A stretch of DNA of 64,000 nucleotides, taken from Proteus columbae (GTDB lineage: Bacteria; Pseudomonadota; Gammaproteobacteria; Enterobacterales; Enterobacteriaceae). The stretch covers positions 62,001 through 126,000 of the forward strand of contig NZ_NGVR01000023.1 in assembly GCF_002777965.1 (NCBI RefSeq), written 5' to 3'. Positions 45,289-55,045 of the stretch are shown here, one piece after another. Numbering within the stretch: the stretch's first letter is position 1; each line of letters begins with the position of its first letter. Below the pieces are notes generated by a model. It was given only the letters and a program-made list of their open reading frames with translations, was not told where the DNA came from and searched no databases. A program made the position numbers and the translations under genes.

Positions 45289-46157
45289 TGTCTATTTTAA
45301 TCGATAAGAATACCAAAGTAATTTGCCAAGGCTTCACGGGTAGCCAAGGAACATTCCACTCTGAGCAAGCTATTGCTTATGGTACACAAATGGTCGGTGG
45401 TGTTACACCGGGTAAAGGCGGTACTACGCACTTAGGTTTACCTGTATTCAATACGGTACGTGAAGCCGTTGAAGCAACGGGCGCAACTGCGACAGTTATC
45501 TATGTACCCGCACCATTTTGTAAAGATTCAATCTTAGAAGCGATTGATGCTGGCATCAAACTAATTATCACTATTACTGAAGGTATTCCTACGTTGGATA
45601 TGCTGACTGTAAAAGTTAAATTAGATGAAACTGGTGTACGTATGATTGGCCCTAACTGCCCAGGTGTTATCACGCCAGGTGAATGTAAGATTGGTATTAT
45701 GCCAGGACACATTCACTTACCGGGCAAAGTAGGTATTGTATCTCGTTCAGGTACATTAACTTATGAAGCGGTTAAGCAAACAACGGACGTTGGCTTAGGT
45801 CAATCAACTTGTGTTGGTATTGGTGGTGACCCAATTCCGGGTTCTAACTTTATTGATATTCTGAAGCTATTCCAAGAAGATCCACAAACTGAAGCGATTG
45901 TGATGATCGGTGAAATTGGTGGTACAGCAGAAGAAGAAGCGGCTGCTTATATCAAAGATCATGTCACTAAGCCTGTTGTTGGTTATATCGCGGGTGTAAC
46001 AGCGCCTAAAGGTAAACGTATGGGACATGCGGGTGCCATTATTGCTGGTGGTAAAGGTACTGCAGATGAGAAATTTGCAGCTCTTGAAGCTGCTGGTGTT
46101 AAAACAGTCCGTAGCTTAGCTGATATCGGCGAAGCAATTAAATCACTGATCAAGTAA
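45288..46157 (+). CDS. sucD: Succinyl-CoA synthetase, alpha subunit
   Basis: CoA-binding alpha subunit that is phosphorylated during catalysis. The 289 residues show the Rossmann-type CoA domain ([33 protein letters not shown]), [12 protein letters not shown], and the phospho-histidine in [18 protein letters not shown] (about 245-262). It is the last gene of the sdh-suc operon and ends at a strong terminator. Confidence 0.98.
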   Translation: MSILIDKNTKVICQGFTGSQGTFHSEQAIAYGTQMVGGVTPGKGGTTHLGLPVFNTVREAVEATGATATVIYVPAPFCKDSILEAIDAGIKLIITITEGIPTLDMLTVKVKLDETGVRMIGPNCPGVITPGECKIGIMPGHIHLPGKVGIVSRSGTLTYEAVKQTTDVGLGQSTCVGIGGDPIPGSNFIDILKLFQEDPQTEAIVMIGEIGGTAEEEAAAYIKDHVTKPVVGYIAGVTAPKGKRMGHAGAIIAGGKGTADEKFAALEAAGVKTVRSLADIGEAIKSLIK

Positions 46158-46196
46158 GTAACAATTCTGTTAATAATTTCAGATTGATACTATCTT

Positions 46197-46233
46197 AAAT
46201 GCCAGTTTCCAAAAAAGAAGCTGGCATTTTTTT
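46197..46233 (+). terminator. Terminator of the sdh-suc operon
   Basis: AAATGCCAG and CTGGCATTT form a 9-bp stem around a 15-nt, A-rich loop and are followed by a run of T residues. In E. coli and Salmonella the corresponding 3' end is processed into the sRNA SdhX; the 40 nt between the sucD stop and this stem could be part of a similar RNA here (inference). Confidence 0.9.
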
Positions 46234-47333
46234 ATTTCTAGTTTCATTTAATAGTCATATCAATAGCTAATATTGTAATTAATACATCAATATCCCACCT
46301 TAATTTACGCTAATAAATTGTTTTATATTATCTTTTTTTAAAATTGATCTGTATGCGAAACATCATTTCTCTATTTATTTACTTTCTTTTAGAGCCTAAA
46401 AATAATGATATAAACCATGAATAAGTCTCCTGAATTGTTAAAAATAATATTTTAAATACGTGTTTTGAGTGAAAGAGAGTGTCAGCGAGAAAGAATGAAC
46501 ACTTGTTTCATGTTGCTTTCAATATAGATGCTTCTATAAATATCGTAATAATTAGCGTTAATTTTATACAAGGATCACGCTGTAAGGCTGATTTTTGCTA
46601 AGAAAATAGGCTTTTAAACATGTTAATGAATGCATGATGAAGAGGGGAAGTAAGTTTTTGGATAGGAAAAAATATCTTTTTATTATTATAAAACATCAAA
46701 ATGACGATTAAAGGTGAGTTATGATCTCCTTATCGTTATAAGAATTGATAATAAGAAGTTGGTGAAAATCTCGAAAAGCGCTCTGTTTAAATAAGAAAAA
46801 ATAATAAAAGGGTTTTTGTGTTTTTTCTCATTTTTTTCAATAAATAGCTTATTGAGATTGTTTATCTAATTGATTTTTATGGTTATTTATTTTTACCTTT
46901 AATTACAACTTTGCGTTTTATCAATCAAATACAAATTTATTTCACTTCGTTTATCTAAAATAAAAAAGAAACTAAAAAAGAAATAACATTAGGAATAGAT
47001 AATCAAGATTAGACTTTTTATATATTTTTATTAGATAAAATAATTAAGAGTGTTTTTTCATATTTACATTTTTGTAAATTTCAACTTATTAATTAATAGA
47101 TTATTTTTTTAAAATATTTATTATTTACCTGCAAAAAAATGAAATTGATATTAAAATTAATAAAACACAATTAAAAGTGTTTATTTTTAAGTCTTTTATG
47201 AAAATAAAAAGTTAATTTTATTATGGAAAATATAAGGAGGTAAATTACACTTAAAAATAAAAACAACATTGCATTAACACAATGGTAACTATTGGGTAAT
47301 TTATTCGCAACTAGTTAACATTAAAGTGTTTTT
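46234..47333. other. 1.1-kb AT-rich region without genes
   Basis: No open frame of credible length or composition exists on either strand between the suc terminator and the cydA control sites. The DNA is extremely AT-rich with many poly-A and poly-T tracts, such as around 46980-47200. In E. coli this place holds mngR-mngA-mngB. Curved DNA or an H-NS-binding region are possible, but I see no defined element. Confidence 0.6.
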
Positions 47334-47347
47334 TTGATGTGGGTCAA
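47334..47347. promoter_or_regulatory. FNR-box-like site upstream of cydA
   Basis: TTGAT-GTGG-GTCAA differs from the FNR consensus TTGAT-N4-ATCAA at one base. AGTTAACATTAA, an ArcA-like word, lies just upstream (47313-47325). Control of cydA by FNR and ArcA is established in E. coli. Confidence 0.65.
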
Positions 47348-47385
47348 GTTATTAATTGTGGCAAAAATTTCTGAATATGCTTAAA

Positions 47386-47412
47386 TTGGCACACGATCAA
47401 ATATGCTATAAC
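47386..47412 (+). promoter_or_regulatory. Putative cydA promoter
   Basis: An extended -10 box TGC-TATAAC (47404-47412) has TTGGCA (47386-47391) 15 bp upstream. The transcript would have a leader of about 225 nt, holding a small stem (ATATTTATA / TATAAATAT type near 47470-47495) and AGGAGCAAGGAG just before cydA. Confidence 0.5.
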
Positions 47413-47644
47413 AAACCTAAAAGTCGTATTGTTGACCTAAGCTCAGAATTCAAATCTGGGTCACGCAAAATATATTTATATTATGTAAATATAAGCGTAC
47501 TATTTGTAAGGTATTGTGTTTTTGGTCTTTAATATTCGTTGTTGTTTTTAGAGGCATTTATTGCTGGTAGTTATGAGGCTTTATAATTTAATAAAGTCGG
47601 GTTGCCGCAAGTCGGTGTCTTCCTGCTAGGAGCAAGGAGTCAAG

Positions 47645-49213
47645 ATGTTTGATATTGTCGAACTGTCACGGTTACAGTTTGCCTTAACAGCAATGTATCA
47701 CTTCCTGTTTGTCCCGTTAACGCTGGGTATGGCGTTTATGCTGGCAATCATGGAAACGATATATGTTCTGTCGGGTAAACAAGTTTACAAAGATATGACA
47801 AAGTTCTGGGGTAAGTTATTTGGTATTAACTTTGCTCTGGGTGTCGCAACTGGGTTGACCATGGAGTTCCAATTTGGTACTAACTGGTCATATTTCTCTC
47901 ATTACGTCGGTGATATCTTCGGTGCGCCTTTAGCAATCGAAGGTTTGATGGCGTTCTTCTTAGAATCAACTTTCGTCGGATTGTTCTTCTTTGGTTGGGA
48001 TCGCTTAGGTAAGAAACAGCACTTGATGGTAACTTGGTTAGTTGCTTTCGGTTCTAACTTCTCTGCTTTGTGGATCCTTGTTGCGAATGGTTGGATGCAA
48101 AACCCTGTCGCTGCAGACTTCAACTTTGAAACCATGCGAATGGAAATGTTGAGTTTTGCTGATCTGGTCTTAAATCCTGTCGCTCAAGTTAAATTTGTTC
48201 ACACCGTTGCTGCTGGTTACTGTACTGGTGCATTCTTTGTTCTGGGTATCAGCTCTTACTACCTGCTCAAAGGTCGTGATATCGGTTTTGCAAAACGTTC
48301 TTTCGCGGTCGCTGCTACTTTTGGTATCGCAGCTGTATTATCTGTTATCGTACTAGGTGATGAATCTGGTTACGAAATGGGTGACGTACAGAAAACCAAA
48401 CTGGCTGCAATTGAAGGTGAATGGCATACAGAAGCAGCTCCAGCTGCATTTAATCTGATTGCATTCCCTAATCAAGAAAAAATGGAAAACTCGTTTGCAT
48501 TACAAATCCCTTATGTTATGGGTATTATCGCAACGCGTTCTTTCGATACACCTGTATTAGGTCTTCACGATCTGATGAGTCAGCATGAAGTTCGTATTCG
48601 TAACGGTATGAAAGCTTACGAATTATTAAGCGAACTGCGCGCAGGTAATACAGATCCTGCTATTCGTGCTGCGTTTAATGATACTAAACAGGATTTAGGC
48701 TACGGCTTATTACTGAAGCGTTATACTGATAAAGTTGTTGATGCAACAGAAGAGCAAATCAAATCTGCTGCAAAAGACACTATTCCTAATGTCGCACCAC
48801 TGTTCTGGTCATTCCGTATCATGGTTGCCGCAGGCTTCCTGATGTTACTGGTTGTTGCGATTTCCTTCTGGACAGTTCTGTCTAACCGTATTGGTAACTA
48901 TAAATGGTTACTGCGTGCTGCTCTGTTTAGTATTCCATTACCATGGATCGCAGTTGAAGCAGGTTGGTTTGTTGCAGAATATGGACGTCAACCATGGGCG
49001 ATTGGTGAAATCCTGCCTACGGCTGTAGCAACTTCTTCACTGACACAGGCTGATATCCTAGTTTCTATGGGTCTTATCTGTGGTCTGTACACATTATTCC
49101 TAGTTGCTGAAATGTTCCTGATGTTCAAATTTGGTCGCCTTGGGCCGAGTAGCCTGAAGACGGGTCGCTATCACTTTGAACAGAAGACAGCTTCTTCTGC
49201 ACAAAGTAAGTAA
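47645..49213 (+). CDS. cydA: Cytochrome bd-I ubiquinol oxidase subunit I
   Basis: Catalytic subunit of the high-affinity bd oxidase, holding hemes b558, b595 and d. The 522 residues match E. coli CydA. H19 in [13 protein letters not shown] is the heme b595/d-side ligand, and the [23 protein letters not shown] segment begins the quinol-binding Q-loop. It is first in cydABX-ybgE. A strong AAGGAG precedes the ATG. Confidence 0.98.
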   Translation: MFDIVELSRLQFALTAMYHFLFVPLTLGMAFMLAIMETIYVLSGKQVYKDMTKFWGKLFGINFALGVATGLTMEFQFGTNWSYFSHYVGDIFGAPLAIEGLMAFFLESTFVGLFFFGWDRLGKKQHLMVTWLVAFGSNFSALWILVANGWMQNPVAADFNFETMRMEMLSFADLVLNPVAQVKFVHTVAAGYCTGAFFVLGISSYYLLKGRDIGFAKRSFAVAATFGIAAVLSVIVLGDESGYEMGDVQKTKLAAIEGEWHTEAAPAAFNLIAFPNQEKMENSFALQIPYVMGIIATRSFDTPVLGLHDLMSQHEVRIRNGMKAYELLSELRAGNTDPAIRAAFNDTKQDLGYGLLLKRYTDKVVDATEEQIKSAAKDTIPNVAPLFWSFRIMVAAGFLMLLVVAISFWTVLSNRIGNYKWLLRAALFSIPLPWIAVEAGWFVAEYGRQPWAIGEILPTAVATSSLTQADILVSMGLICGLYTLFLVAEMFLMFKFGRLGPSSLKTGRYHFEQKTASSAQSK

Positions 49214-49227
49214 CACAGGAGTCCACT

Positions 49228-50385
49228 ATGTTTGATTATGAAGTATTGCGATTTGTTTGGTGGCTACTGATTGGTATCTTACTGATTGGCTTTGCAGTCA
49301 CTGATGGTTTTGATATGGGTGTTGGTGTGTTACTACGCGTTATCGCTAAAGATGACACTGAACGCCGTATTTTGATTAACTCTGTTGCACCTCACTGGGA
49401 TGGTAACCAAGTTTGGTTAATCACAGCGGGTGGTGCATTATTCGCTGCATGGCCGATGGTTTATGCTGCGGCATTCTCTGGTTTCTATTTCGGTATGATC
49501 TTCGTATTGGCGGCATTATTCTTCCGTCCTGTCGGTTTTGATTACCGTTCTAAACTAGAATCTCCTAAATGGCGTGGCATGTGGGATTGGGGTATCTTTA
49601 TTGGTAGCTTCGTTCCGCCATTAGTTATCGGTGTTGCTTTTGGTAACCTGTTACAAGGTGTTCCATTAGAAGTCGATAGTATGCAACGTGTATCTTATAA
49701 CGGTACGACTAATGCACTGATTAACCTGTTAAGTCTGTTAAACCCATACGGTTTATTAGCGGGTGTAGTTAGCTTAATGATGATTGTTGCACATGGTGCA
49801 AGTTATCTTCAAATGCGTACTACTGGTGAATTACATGAGCGTACTCGTAAAACAACGTACATTACCTCATTAATTACGTTTATCGCATTCGCATTAGCTG
49901 GTGTATGGTTAATCTATGGTATCGATGGCTTTATTATTACAAGCGCTATTGATACAGCAGGTCCATCATCTCCACTGCTGAAAACTGTTTCTCATGAAGC
50001 GGGTGCTTGGATGACTAATTACAACAACTATCCAGTATTATGGGCACTGCCGGCCTTAGGTCTGTTATCTCCATTACTGGCGATTGTTGCAACTAAAGCA
50101 AACAAAGGTGGTTGGGCATTCCTGTTCACGTCACTAACAATTGCTTGTGTTATCCTAACATGCGGTGTGACTATGTTCCCATTTGTGATGCCTTCAAGCA
50201 CTTTCCCAGATGTGAGCTTAACAATGTGGGATGCAACTTCTAGCCTGTTTACTCTTCAGGTAATGACAGTTGTTGCGATTATCTTTGTACCTATCGTTCT
50301 CCTTTACACCATCTGGTGTTATTGGAAAATGCATGGTCGCCTCGATAAGAAATTTATCGAAGGCAATAATCATACTCTGTACTAA
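49228..50385 (+). CDS. cydB: Cytochrome bd-I ubiquinol oxidase subunit II
   Basis: Structural partner of CydA, 385 residues with about eight to nine membrane spans. Family marks are FVWWLLIGILLIGFAVTDG near the start, DGFDMGVGVLL, SVAPHWDGNQVWLITAGGA and FRPVGFDYR. It follows cydA after 14 nt with a GGAG ribosome-binding site. Confidence 0.98.
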   Translation: MFDYEVLRFVWWLLIGILLIGFAVTDGFDMGVGVLLRVIAKDDTERRILINSVAPHWDGNQVWLITAGGALFAAWPMVYAAAFSGFYFGMIFVLAALFFRPVGFDYRSKLESPKWRGMWDWGIFIGSFVPPLVIGVAFGNLLQGVPLEVDSMQRVSYNGTTNALINLLSLLNPYGLLAGVVSLMMIVAHGASYLQMRTTGELHERTRKTTYITSLITFIAFALAGVWLIYGIDGFIITSAIDTAGPSSPLLKTVSHEAGAWMTNYNNYPVLWALPALGLLSPLLAIVATKANKGGWAFLFTSLTIACVILTCGVTMFPFVMPSSTFPDVSLTMWDATSSLFTLQVMTVVAIIFVPIVLLYTIWCYWKMHGRLDKKFIEGNNHTLY

Positions 50386-50397
50386 GGAGCATAGAGA

Positions 50398-50511
50398 ATG
50401 TGGTATTTTGCATGGCTTCTCGGAACGCTCTTCGCTTGTAGTATTGCGGTGATCGCAGGACTGGCTTTCGAGCACGCTGAAGCGAAAAAAGCTTCAGAAA
50501 GTGAAGAATAA
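50398..50511 (+). CDS. cydX: Cytochrome bd-I small subunit CydX
   Basis: A 37-residue single-span protein, MWYFAWLLGTLFACS and onward to a charged tail, that stabilises the heme d site of the CydAB complex. Sequence and place directly after cydB match E. coli CydX (YbgT). AAGGAG precedes the ATG by about eight bases. The stop overlaps the ybgE start (TAATG). Confidence 0.94.
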   Translation: MWYFAWLLGTLFACSIAVIAGLAFEHAEAKKASESEE

Positions 50512-50795
50512 TGTTGGATAAAAGCTACCAACTACTAGACAAGGGCCCTATTAGGGCTCTTGTTTTAATCATGGCGTTGGTAATGGCATTTTGTGTCATG
50601 TGGGATCCTAGCCGATTTGCAGCGAACACTAGTTCACTTGCAATTTGGCAAGGTATTCTTCTTATTTGGTCTGTGTGTGCTGGTGCAACTTTTGGCCTAG
50701 CATTTCGCCCTAAACATGTTGTTGCAAAATGTTTATTACATCCAATCCCTGCAATTATTATTTTAGTTGTTGGGCTAATTTACTTTTTCTTCTAA
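50511..50795 (+). CDS. ybgE: YbgE, cyd operon protein
   Basis: A 94-residue membrane protein with three hydrophobic segments (about 15-33, 42-62 and 72-92), matching E. coli YbgE. Its start overlaps cydX by one base. It is linked to the cyd operon in many enterobacteria but its role is not known. In E. coli ybgC-tol follows directly; here a terminator and an efflux module come in between. Confidence 0.92.
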   Translation: MLDKSYQLLDKGPIRALVLIMALVMAFCVMWDPSRFAANTSSLAIWQGILLIWSVCAGATFGLAFRPKHVVAKCLLHPIPAIIILVVGLIYFFF

Positions 50796-50796
50796 G

Positions 50797-50845
50797 AAAA
50801 TACCTTATTTCTGCTCAGTATATGAAAAAGAAATAAGGTATTTTA
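50797..50845 (+). terminator. Terminator of the cyd operon
   Basis: AAAATACCTTATTTC and GAAATAAGGTATTTT form a perfect 15-bp stem with a loop of about 18 nt, directly after the ybgE stop. It ends cydABX-ybgE and perhaps also the convergent LysR gene. Confidence 0.85.
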
Positions 50846-50886
50846 TCTCCTAAATACCTCTTATAAATACTCTTACCCTTCTAGCG

Positions 50887-51774
50887 TTATAACTGGATAT
50901 TTTCTTTTAAGTAATCAATAAATAAACGTGTTTTTCTTGGAATATATTCACTATAAGGGAAAATAATATTAACGGATTGTGTTAATAAGGAAACTTCAGG
51001 AAACAGCGTGACTAGTTTTTCTTCTAATAATTCTTGATGAATATACCAATGTGGCAAAATGGCCATTCCCGCATGCGAAAGTACCATTTTTTTTAATGCC
51101 GCAATGGTATTAGTTTCAAAATAAGCATCTTGAGCTAACTGAGAGAGCAGGGTATTAAATTCTGAAGATGGTGAAAGCTTACTTTGACGTAAATTACTAT
51201 TTGCTAAATAAGGAATAGCGTTTAAGTCGTCGATGGTTTTAATTGAGAATTTCTGCAATAAATCAGGAGAGATAACCAAGTTTATTTCATAATCAGCTAA
51301 TTTTGTAGATCGGTAATTGCTGTCTTTCAATGTACCAAGCCGAATAGCGAGATCAAGTTTATGGTTTATTAAATCCTCAATAGAAGAATTAAACGCATAC
51401 TGTACTTTTAGCTTTGGGTGTAACTGCATAAATTGATTAAGTAATGGCAAAATATAGTGTTCACCAAATTCAGCTGTTGAACTTAATCGCAACGATCCCT
51501 GCAATTCTTGTTGTCCTAATCGCGCTTTATCTAAAGTTTGTTCTAACTGAATTAAAACGAGACGAAAATCTTGATAAAGCATTTCACCAGTTTCAGTTAG
51601 TGAAAATCGTCGCGTATTACGATTGAGTAATGATACATCCAGTTCTGTTTCTAATGCTTTGATATGAATACTTACCATAGACTTACTGAGGCGTAAATAT
51701 TTTGCCGCTTGAGTAAATGATCCGGTATCAACAACAGCAATAAAAGAGCGAATTCGATCAATTTGATTTTGCAT
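50887..51774 (-). CDS. LysR-family transcription regulator
   Basis: A 295-residue LysR-type regulator. The N-terminal winged HTH is IRSFIAVVDTGSFTQAAKYLRLSKSMVSIHIKALE (about 8-42), and the ligand-binding domain (about 90-292) has LRLSSTAEFGEHYILP and DLAIRLGTLKDSNYR. It matches the CrgA/AaeR-like group. It is divergent from an efflux gene at 51864, so it probably controls that gene through the palindrome in between. The effector is unknown. Confidence 0.92.
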   Translation of the reverse strand: MQNQIDRIRSFIAVVDTGSFTQAAKYLRLSKSMVSIHIKALETELDVSLLNRNTRRFSLTETGEMLYQDFRLVLIQLEQTLDKARLGQQELQGSLRLSSTAEFGEHYILPLLNQFMQLHPKLKVQYAFNSSIEDLINHKLDLAIRLGTLKDSNYRSTKLADYEINLVISPDLLQKFSIKTIDDLNAIPYLANSNLRQSKLSPSSEFNTLLSQLAQDAYFETNTIAALKKMVLSHAGMAILPHWYIHQELLEEKLVTLFPEVSLLTQSVNIIFPYSEYIPRKTRLFIDYLKENIQL

Positions 51775-51814
51775 GATTGTTTACTCTGATTAAACAATAA
51801 GTTCTATTTTGTCA

Positions 51815-51835
51815 GATAGACGAAATTCGTCAATC
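51815..51835. promoter_or_regulatory. LysR-type operator
   Basis: GACGAA-A-TTCGTC is a perfect palindrome with GAT and ATC flanks, in the 89-bp gap between the LysR and MFS genes. The T-N11-A spacing of LysR sites is present. Confidence 0.65.
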
Positions 51836-51863
51836 TTCCGTACTCTATGCGCGGAGGATTTTT

Positions 51864-53234
51864 ATGACTTACCGCTATCAAATTGCATCTATATTTCTGC
51901 TGGGCTTCTTTATAGATTGTATTAATATTTTTATGTCAGCCATTGCATTACCTGCAATGGCCGATGATATGCAGATTTCTATCGTTTCCGTTACATGGGT
52001 TTCAAATAGTTATATTCTGGGATTAACATTAATTATTCCATTGAGTCACTGGTTATCTCAACGTTTTGGAATTAAAGCATTGATGGTAACGTCAATGTTG
52101 ATGTTTAGTTTATCGGTTGCATTAGTGGGTTATTCTCACTCTTTCAGCGAACTTATTTTTTGGCGTTTTATTCAAGGTGTGAGTGGTGGACTATTAATCC
52201 CAATTGGACAAGCATTAACGTTTCAATATTTCCAAGGGCATGAGAGAAGTAAAATCTCAACACTTATTATGGCAATAGCCTTGATAGCACCAGCAATATC
52301 GCCAACATTAGGTGGATTTATTGTTGATGTTGTTTCATGGCGTTGGGTTTTTTATAGCAATATTCCATTTTCATTGCTAACGGCGTTTTTAGCCTTTATC
52401 TGGGTAAAAGAGCCTTTACCTAAAGAAAGCGCTATACCTGATATTAAAGGTATCATTCTTATTAGTTTGATCATTGTATCTGGATTGTTCGCGTTATCTG
52501 CTTATGGTGAATATCACTCAACATTACTTGCCTTAGTGATTGCCGTACTTTCAACAATTTTTGCTGTATTTTATTATTACCATTATCGGCACCATTCATC
52601 ACCGGTTATTAATTTAGCATTATTAAAAAATAGAAATTTATCACTCTCTATTTTTATTTATTATTGCATTCCAGGTGTTTTTACTGGAGTGAATATTCTC
52701 GCTATTTTTTATTTACAACAATATTTAAAATTCACCGGGCAAGGCACGGGTATTTTTATGTTGTTGTATGCATTGGGTGCTTTTATTTCAATGACAATAA
52801 GTGGTGTACTTTATAATAAATTAGGTATGAAACGCTTATTTATTATTGCATTACTATTACACAGTATTGGTATTTCTTTATTAACATTTGTAAATAGTAA
52901 TACAGATATTCCATTACTTATTATTGCATATTTAATTATCGGAGTGGGTGGGGGCATTGGCGCTAACACCGCTCAAGCCACGGCATTGTATGACTTTAGT
53001 GCGCAAAAATTAGTTCAAGCAAGTGTTATTTGGAATATTAACAGACAAGTTGTTTTTAGTGTCGGGGCAACCATGGTTGCTATGTTATTTAATATTTTTT
53101 CTCTTTTTTGTTTACCACAAACAGCTTATAACATGACTTTTTTAATATGTGCATTGATAGGCATATTACCTCTTACTTTATTATTCACACTAAAGAAAAA
53201 AGTGATTACACAGGAAATACAAGATGAATTTTAA
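51864..53234 (+). CDS. MFS drug efflux transporter, DHA2 (EmrB/QacA-like)
   Basis: A 456-residue transporter of the 14-span drug:H+ antiporter group. The DHA2 motifs are ISIVSVTWVSNSYILGL (about 38-54), SQRFGIKALM in the first loop, and FIQGVSGGLLIPIGQA and IGVGGGIGANTAQA later on. GGAGG lies before the ATG. It ends inside the next gene (11-nt overlap), so both are one operon under the LysR regulator. The substrate cannot be read from the sequence. Confidence 0.9.
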   Translation: MTYRYQIASIFLLGFFIDCINIFMSAIALPAMADDMQISIVSVTWVSNSYILGLTLIIPLSHWLSQRFGIKALMVTSMLMFSLSVALVGYSHSFSELIFWRFIQGVSGGLLIPIGQALTFQYFQGHERSKISTLIMAIALIAPAISPTLGGFIVDVVSWRWVFYSNIPFSLLTAFLAFIWVKEPLPKESAIPDIKGIILISLIIVSGLFALSAYGEYHSTLLALVIAVLSTIFAVFYYYHYRHHSSPVINLALLKNRNLSLSIFIYYCIPGVFTGVNILAIFYLQQYLKFTGQGTGIFMLLYALGAFISMTISGVLYNKLGMKRLFIIALLLHSIGISLLTFVNSNTDIPLLIIAYLIIGVGGGIGANTAQATALYDFSAQKLVQASVIWNINRQVVFSVGATMVAMLFNIFSLFCLPQTAYNMTFLICALIGILPLTLLFTLKKKVITQEIQDEF

Positions 53235-53631
53235 TAGTGATTTAATTATAGAAAGCATTAAATCTTTGCATGATGAGATTGAAACGGTTTTTACGCAATA
53301 TCCACTATCAGTTGATGCTATTACAAAAATAGAAAATCTTTTATCTCAAGAGTTTTCAATGGTAGGGATCAGTGGAAAAGCAGTGAGTTATGATGACGTT
53401 ATCGCTACGTTCAGACAAAATGCAGGAAAAAGAAGCGGTCTGAAAATAAAAACGAACGATTATAAAATAATTTACCAGTCGGATTGTTTGGCGCTTGTCA
53501 GATATCAAGAAGCACATAGTGAAAATAAGAAGATTCTTATGCGCGAGTCTGTGGTGTTATTGAGACGCAATTCTCATGATGAGTGTTGGCAATGGCACTA
53601 TCTTCATGAAACCCCAATCTCAAATAATTAA
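53224..53631 (+). CDS. DUF4440/SnoaL-like small protein
   Basis: A 135-residue protein of the NTF2-like type: LHDEIETVFTQYP near the start, FSMVGISGKAVSYDDVIATFRQN in the middle, then a strand-rich end (IIYQSDCLALVRYQEAH, ILMRESVVLLRR, WQWHYLHETP). The pattern suits a small-ligand-binding or isomerase-like fold; no catalytic residue can be named. It overlaps the efflux gene, so it may bind or alter the exported compound (inference). Confidence 0.75.
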   Translation: MNFNSDLIIESIKSLHDEIETVFTQYPLSVDAITKIENLLSQEFSMVGISGKAVSYDDVIATFRQNAGKRSGLKIKTNDYKIIYQSDCLALVRYQEAHSENKKILMRESVVLLRRNSHDECWQWHYLHETPISNN

Positions 53632-53644
53632 TTGATTTATATGA

Positions 53645-53671
53645 AAAACCAGGTTTTTAACTGGTTTTTTT
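53645..53671 (+). terminator. Terminator of the efflux operon
   Basis: AAAACCAG and CTGGTTTT form an 8-bp stem with an 8-nt loop and are followed by more T residues. Confidence 0.85.
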
Positions 53672-53941
53672 CTGTCATTAAAAATAATACTACTAAATTA
53701 GACAATCTATGAATTTCTAATTAGCAAGCATTTTTATGCTGTCTTAATAAAAATATTTTTTCTATTCAGAGCACAAAGCATATTGCGTGTTGCAAAGAAG
53801 AGTTTATGATTGGCGCCTGAAAACTGCGTTTTCTATTCTTTACGTTACTACGATTCCCTTAGAGCGACCTCTTAAGTATAGTTAGGTAACCTATAGCTAC
53901 ATTATTTATGGACTTAACTCGGGAAATGTAAGGAAGGTAAT
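53672..53941 (+). other. Upstream region of ybgC-tol
   Basis: About 270 bp with no gene. It must hold the ybgC-tolQRA promoter. TTAGGTAACCTATAGCTACATTA near 53880-53905 has an inner palindrome TAGGTAACCTA that could be an operator. GGAAGG lies before the ybgC start. Confidence 0.45.
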
Positions 53942-54337
53942 ATGCAGTTTCTTTGGCCTGTTCGTGTTTATTATGAAGATACTGATGCCGGTGGTGTTGT
54001 TTATCACGCCAGTTATCTGAAATATTTTGAACGCGCTAGAACTGAACTACTCAGAGAAAAAGGTTTTCATCAGCATGATTTACGGGAGTATGATCATGTT
54101 GTATTTGTTGTACGTAAATTATCAATAGAATATATTGCGCCAGCTCGACTTGATAATCTTTTGCAAGTAGAAAGTGAAATTACCACATTGCGTGGTGCAT
54201 CAATGACATTTTCTCAAAAGATTATTAATGAAGATGGTTGTGTATTGTGTAGCGCAGAAGTGCTCGTTGTCTGCGTAGATTCATCAAAAATGAAGCCAGT
54301 AGCGCTTCCTAAGTCCATTATCGCGGAGTTTAAGTAG
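53942..54337 (+). CDS. ybgC: Acyl-CoA thioesterase YbgC (Tol-Pal system)
   Basis: Hot-dog-fold thioesterase of 131 residues, first gene of the tol cluster. The catalytic aspartate lies in [18 protein letters not shown] (about 9-26). The end [14 protein letters not shown] matches E. coli YbgC. It hydrolyses acyl-CoA and may link phospholipid supply to Tol-Pal. Its stop overlaps the tolQ start (TAGTG). Confidence 0.95.
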   Translation: MQFLWPVRVYYEDTDAGGVVYHASYLKYFERARTELLREKGFHQHDLREYDHVVFVVRKLSIEYIAPARLDNLLQVESEITTLRGASMTFSQKIINEDGCVLCSAEVLVVCVDSSKMKPVALPKSIIAEFK

Positions 54338-55023
54338 TGGCTGACATGAATGTTATCGATCTCTTCCTAAAAGCAGGGCTTTTAGTCAAGTTGATCATGT
54401 TGCTTTTAATCGGATTTTCTATTGCATCTTGGGCGATTATTATTCAGCGAACTAAAGTTCTGAATGCCGCCGATCGTGAAGCTGCAGATTTTGAAGATAA
54501 ATTCTGGTCAGGTACTGATTTGGCACGTTTATATAAAGATAGCCAAGCTCGTCGTGATGAATTATCTGGCTCAGAGCAAATTTTTCACTCTGGCTTTAAA
54601 GAGTTTGCTCGTTTACATCAAGCAAGCGTTCATGCTCCTGATGCGGTTGTTAATGGTGCATCAAGGGCGATGCGTGTCTCTTTCAATCGTGAATTAGAAT
54701 CTTTAGAAAATCATATTCCTTTCCTTGGTACTGTTGGTTCTATCAGCCCATATATTGGTCTGTTCGGTACAGTCTGGGGGATCATGCACGCATTTATTGC
54801 ATTAGGTAGTGTTAAACAAGCAACATTACAAATGGTCGCACCCGGCATTGCTGAAGCTCTGATTGCAACAGCTATCGGTTTATTTGCGGCAATTCCCGCA
54901 GTTATGGCTTATAACCGGTTTACGCAGCGTGTAAATAAACTGGAACAAAGTTACGATAACTTTATGGAAGAGTTCCTGACGATTTTACATCGCCAAGCTT
55001 TTGCCTCCGCAGAAAAGAAATAG
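54337..55023 (+). CDS. tolQ: Tol-Pal system proton channel subunit TolQ
   Basis: Inner-membrane motor protein of the ExbB/MotA family, with three spans and 228 residues. Conserved parts are [19 protein letters not shown] (first span), [25 protein letters not shown] and [19 protein letters not shown]. With TolR it uses proton flow to drive TolA during envelope constriction. The start is GTG (ADMNVIDL matches E. coli MTDMNILDL). Overlaps ybgC by one base. Confidence 0.97.
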   Translation: MADMNVIDLFLKAGLLVKLIMLLLIGFSIASWAIIIQRTKVLNAADREAADFEDKFWSGTDLARLYKDSQARRDELSGSEQIFHSGFKEFARLHQASVHAPDAVVNGASRAMRVSFNRELESLENHIPFLGTVGSISPYIGLFGTVWGIMHAFIALGSVKQATLQMVAPGIAEALIATAIGLFAAIPAVMAYNRFTQRVNKLEQSYDNFMEEFLTILHRQAFASAEKK

Positions 55024-55045
55024 TTAACGCAGAAGGAGAGAGCTG

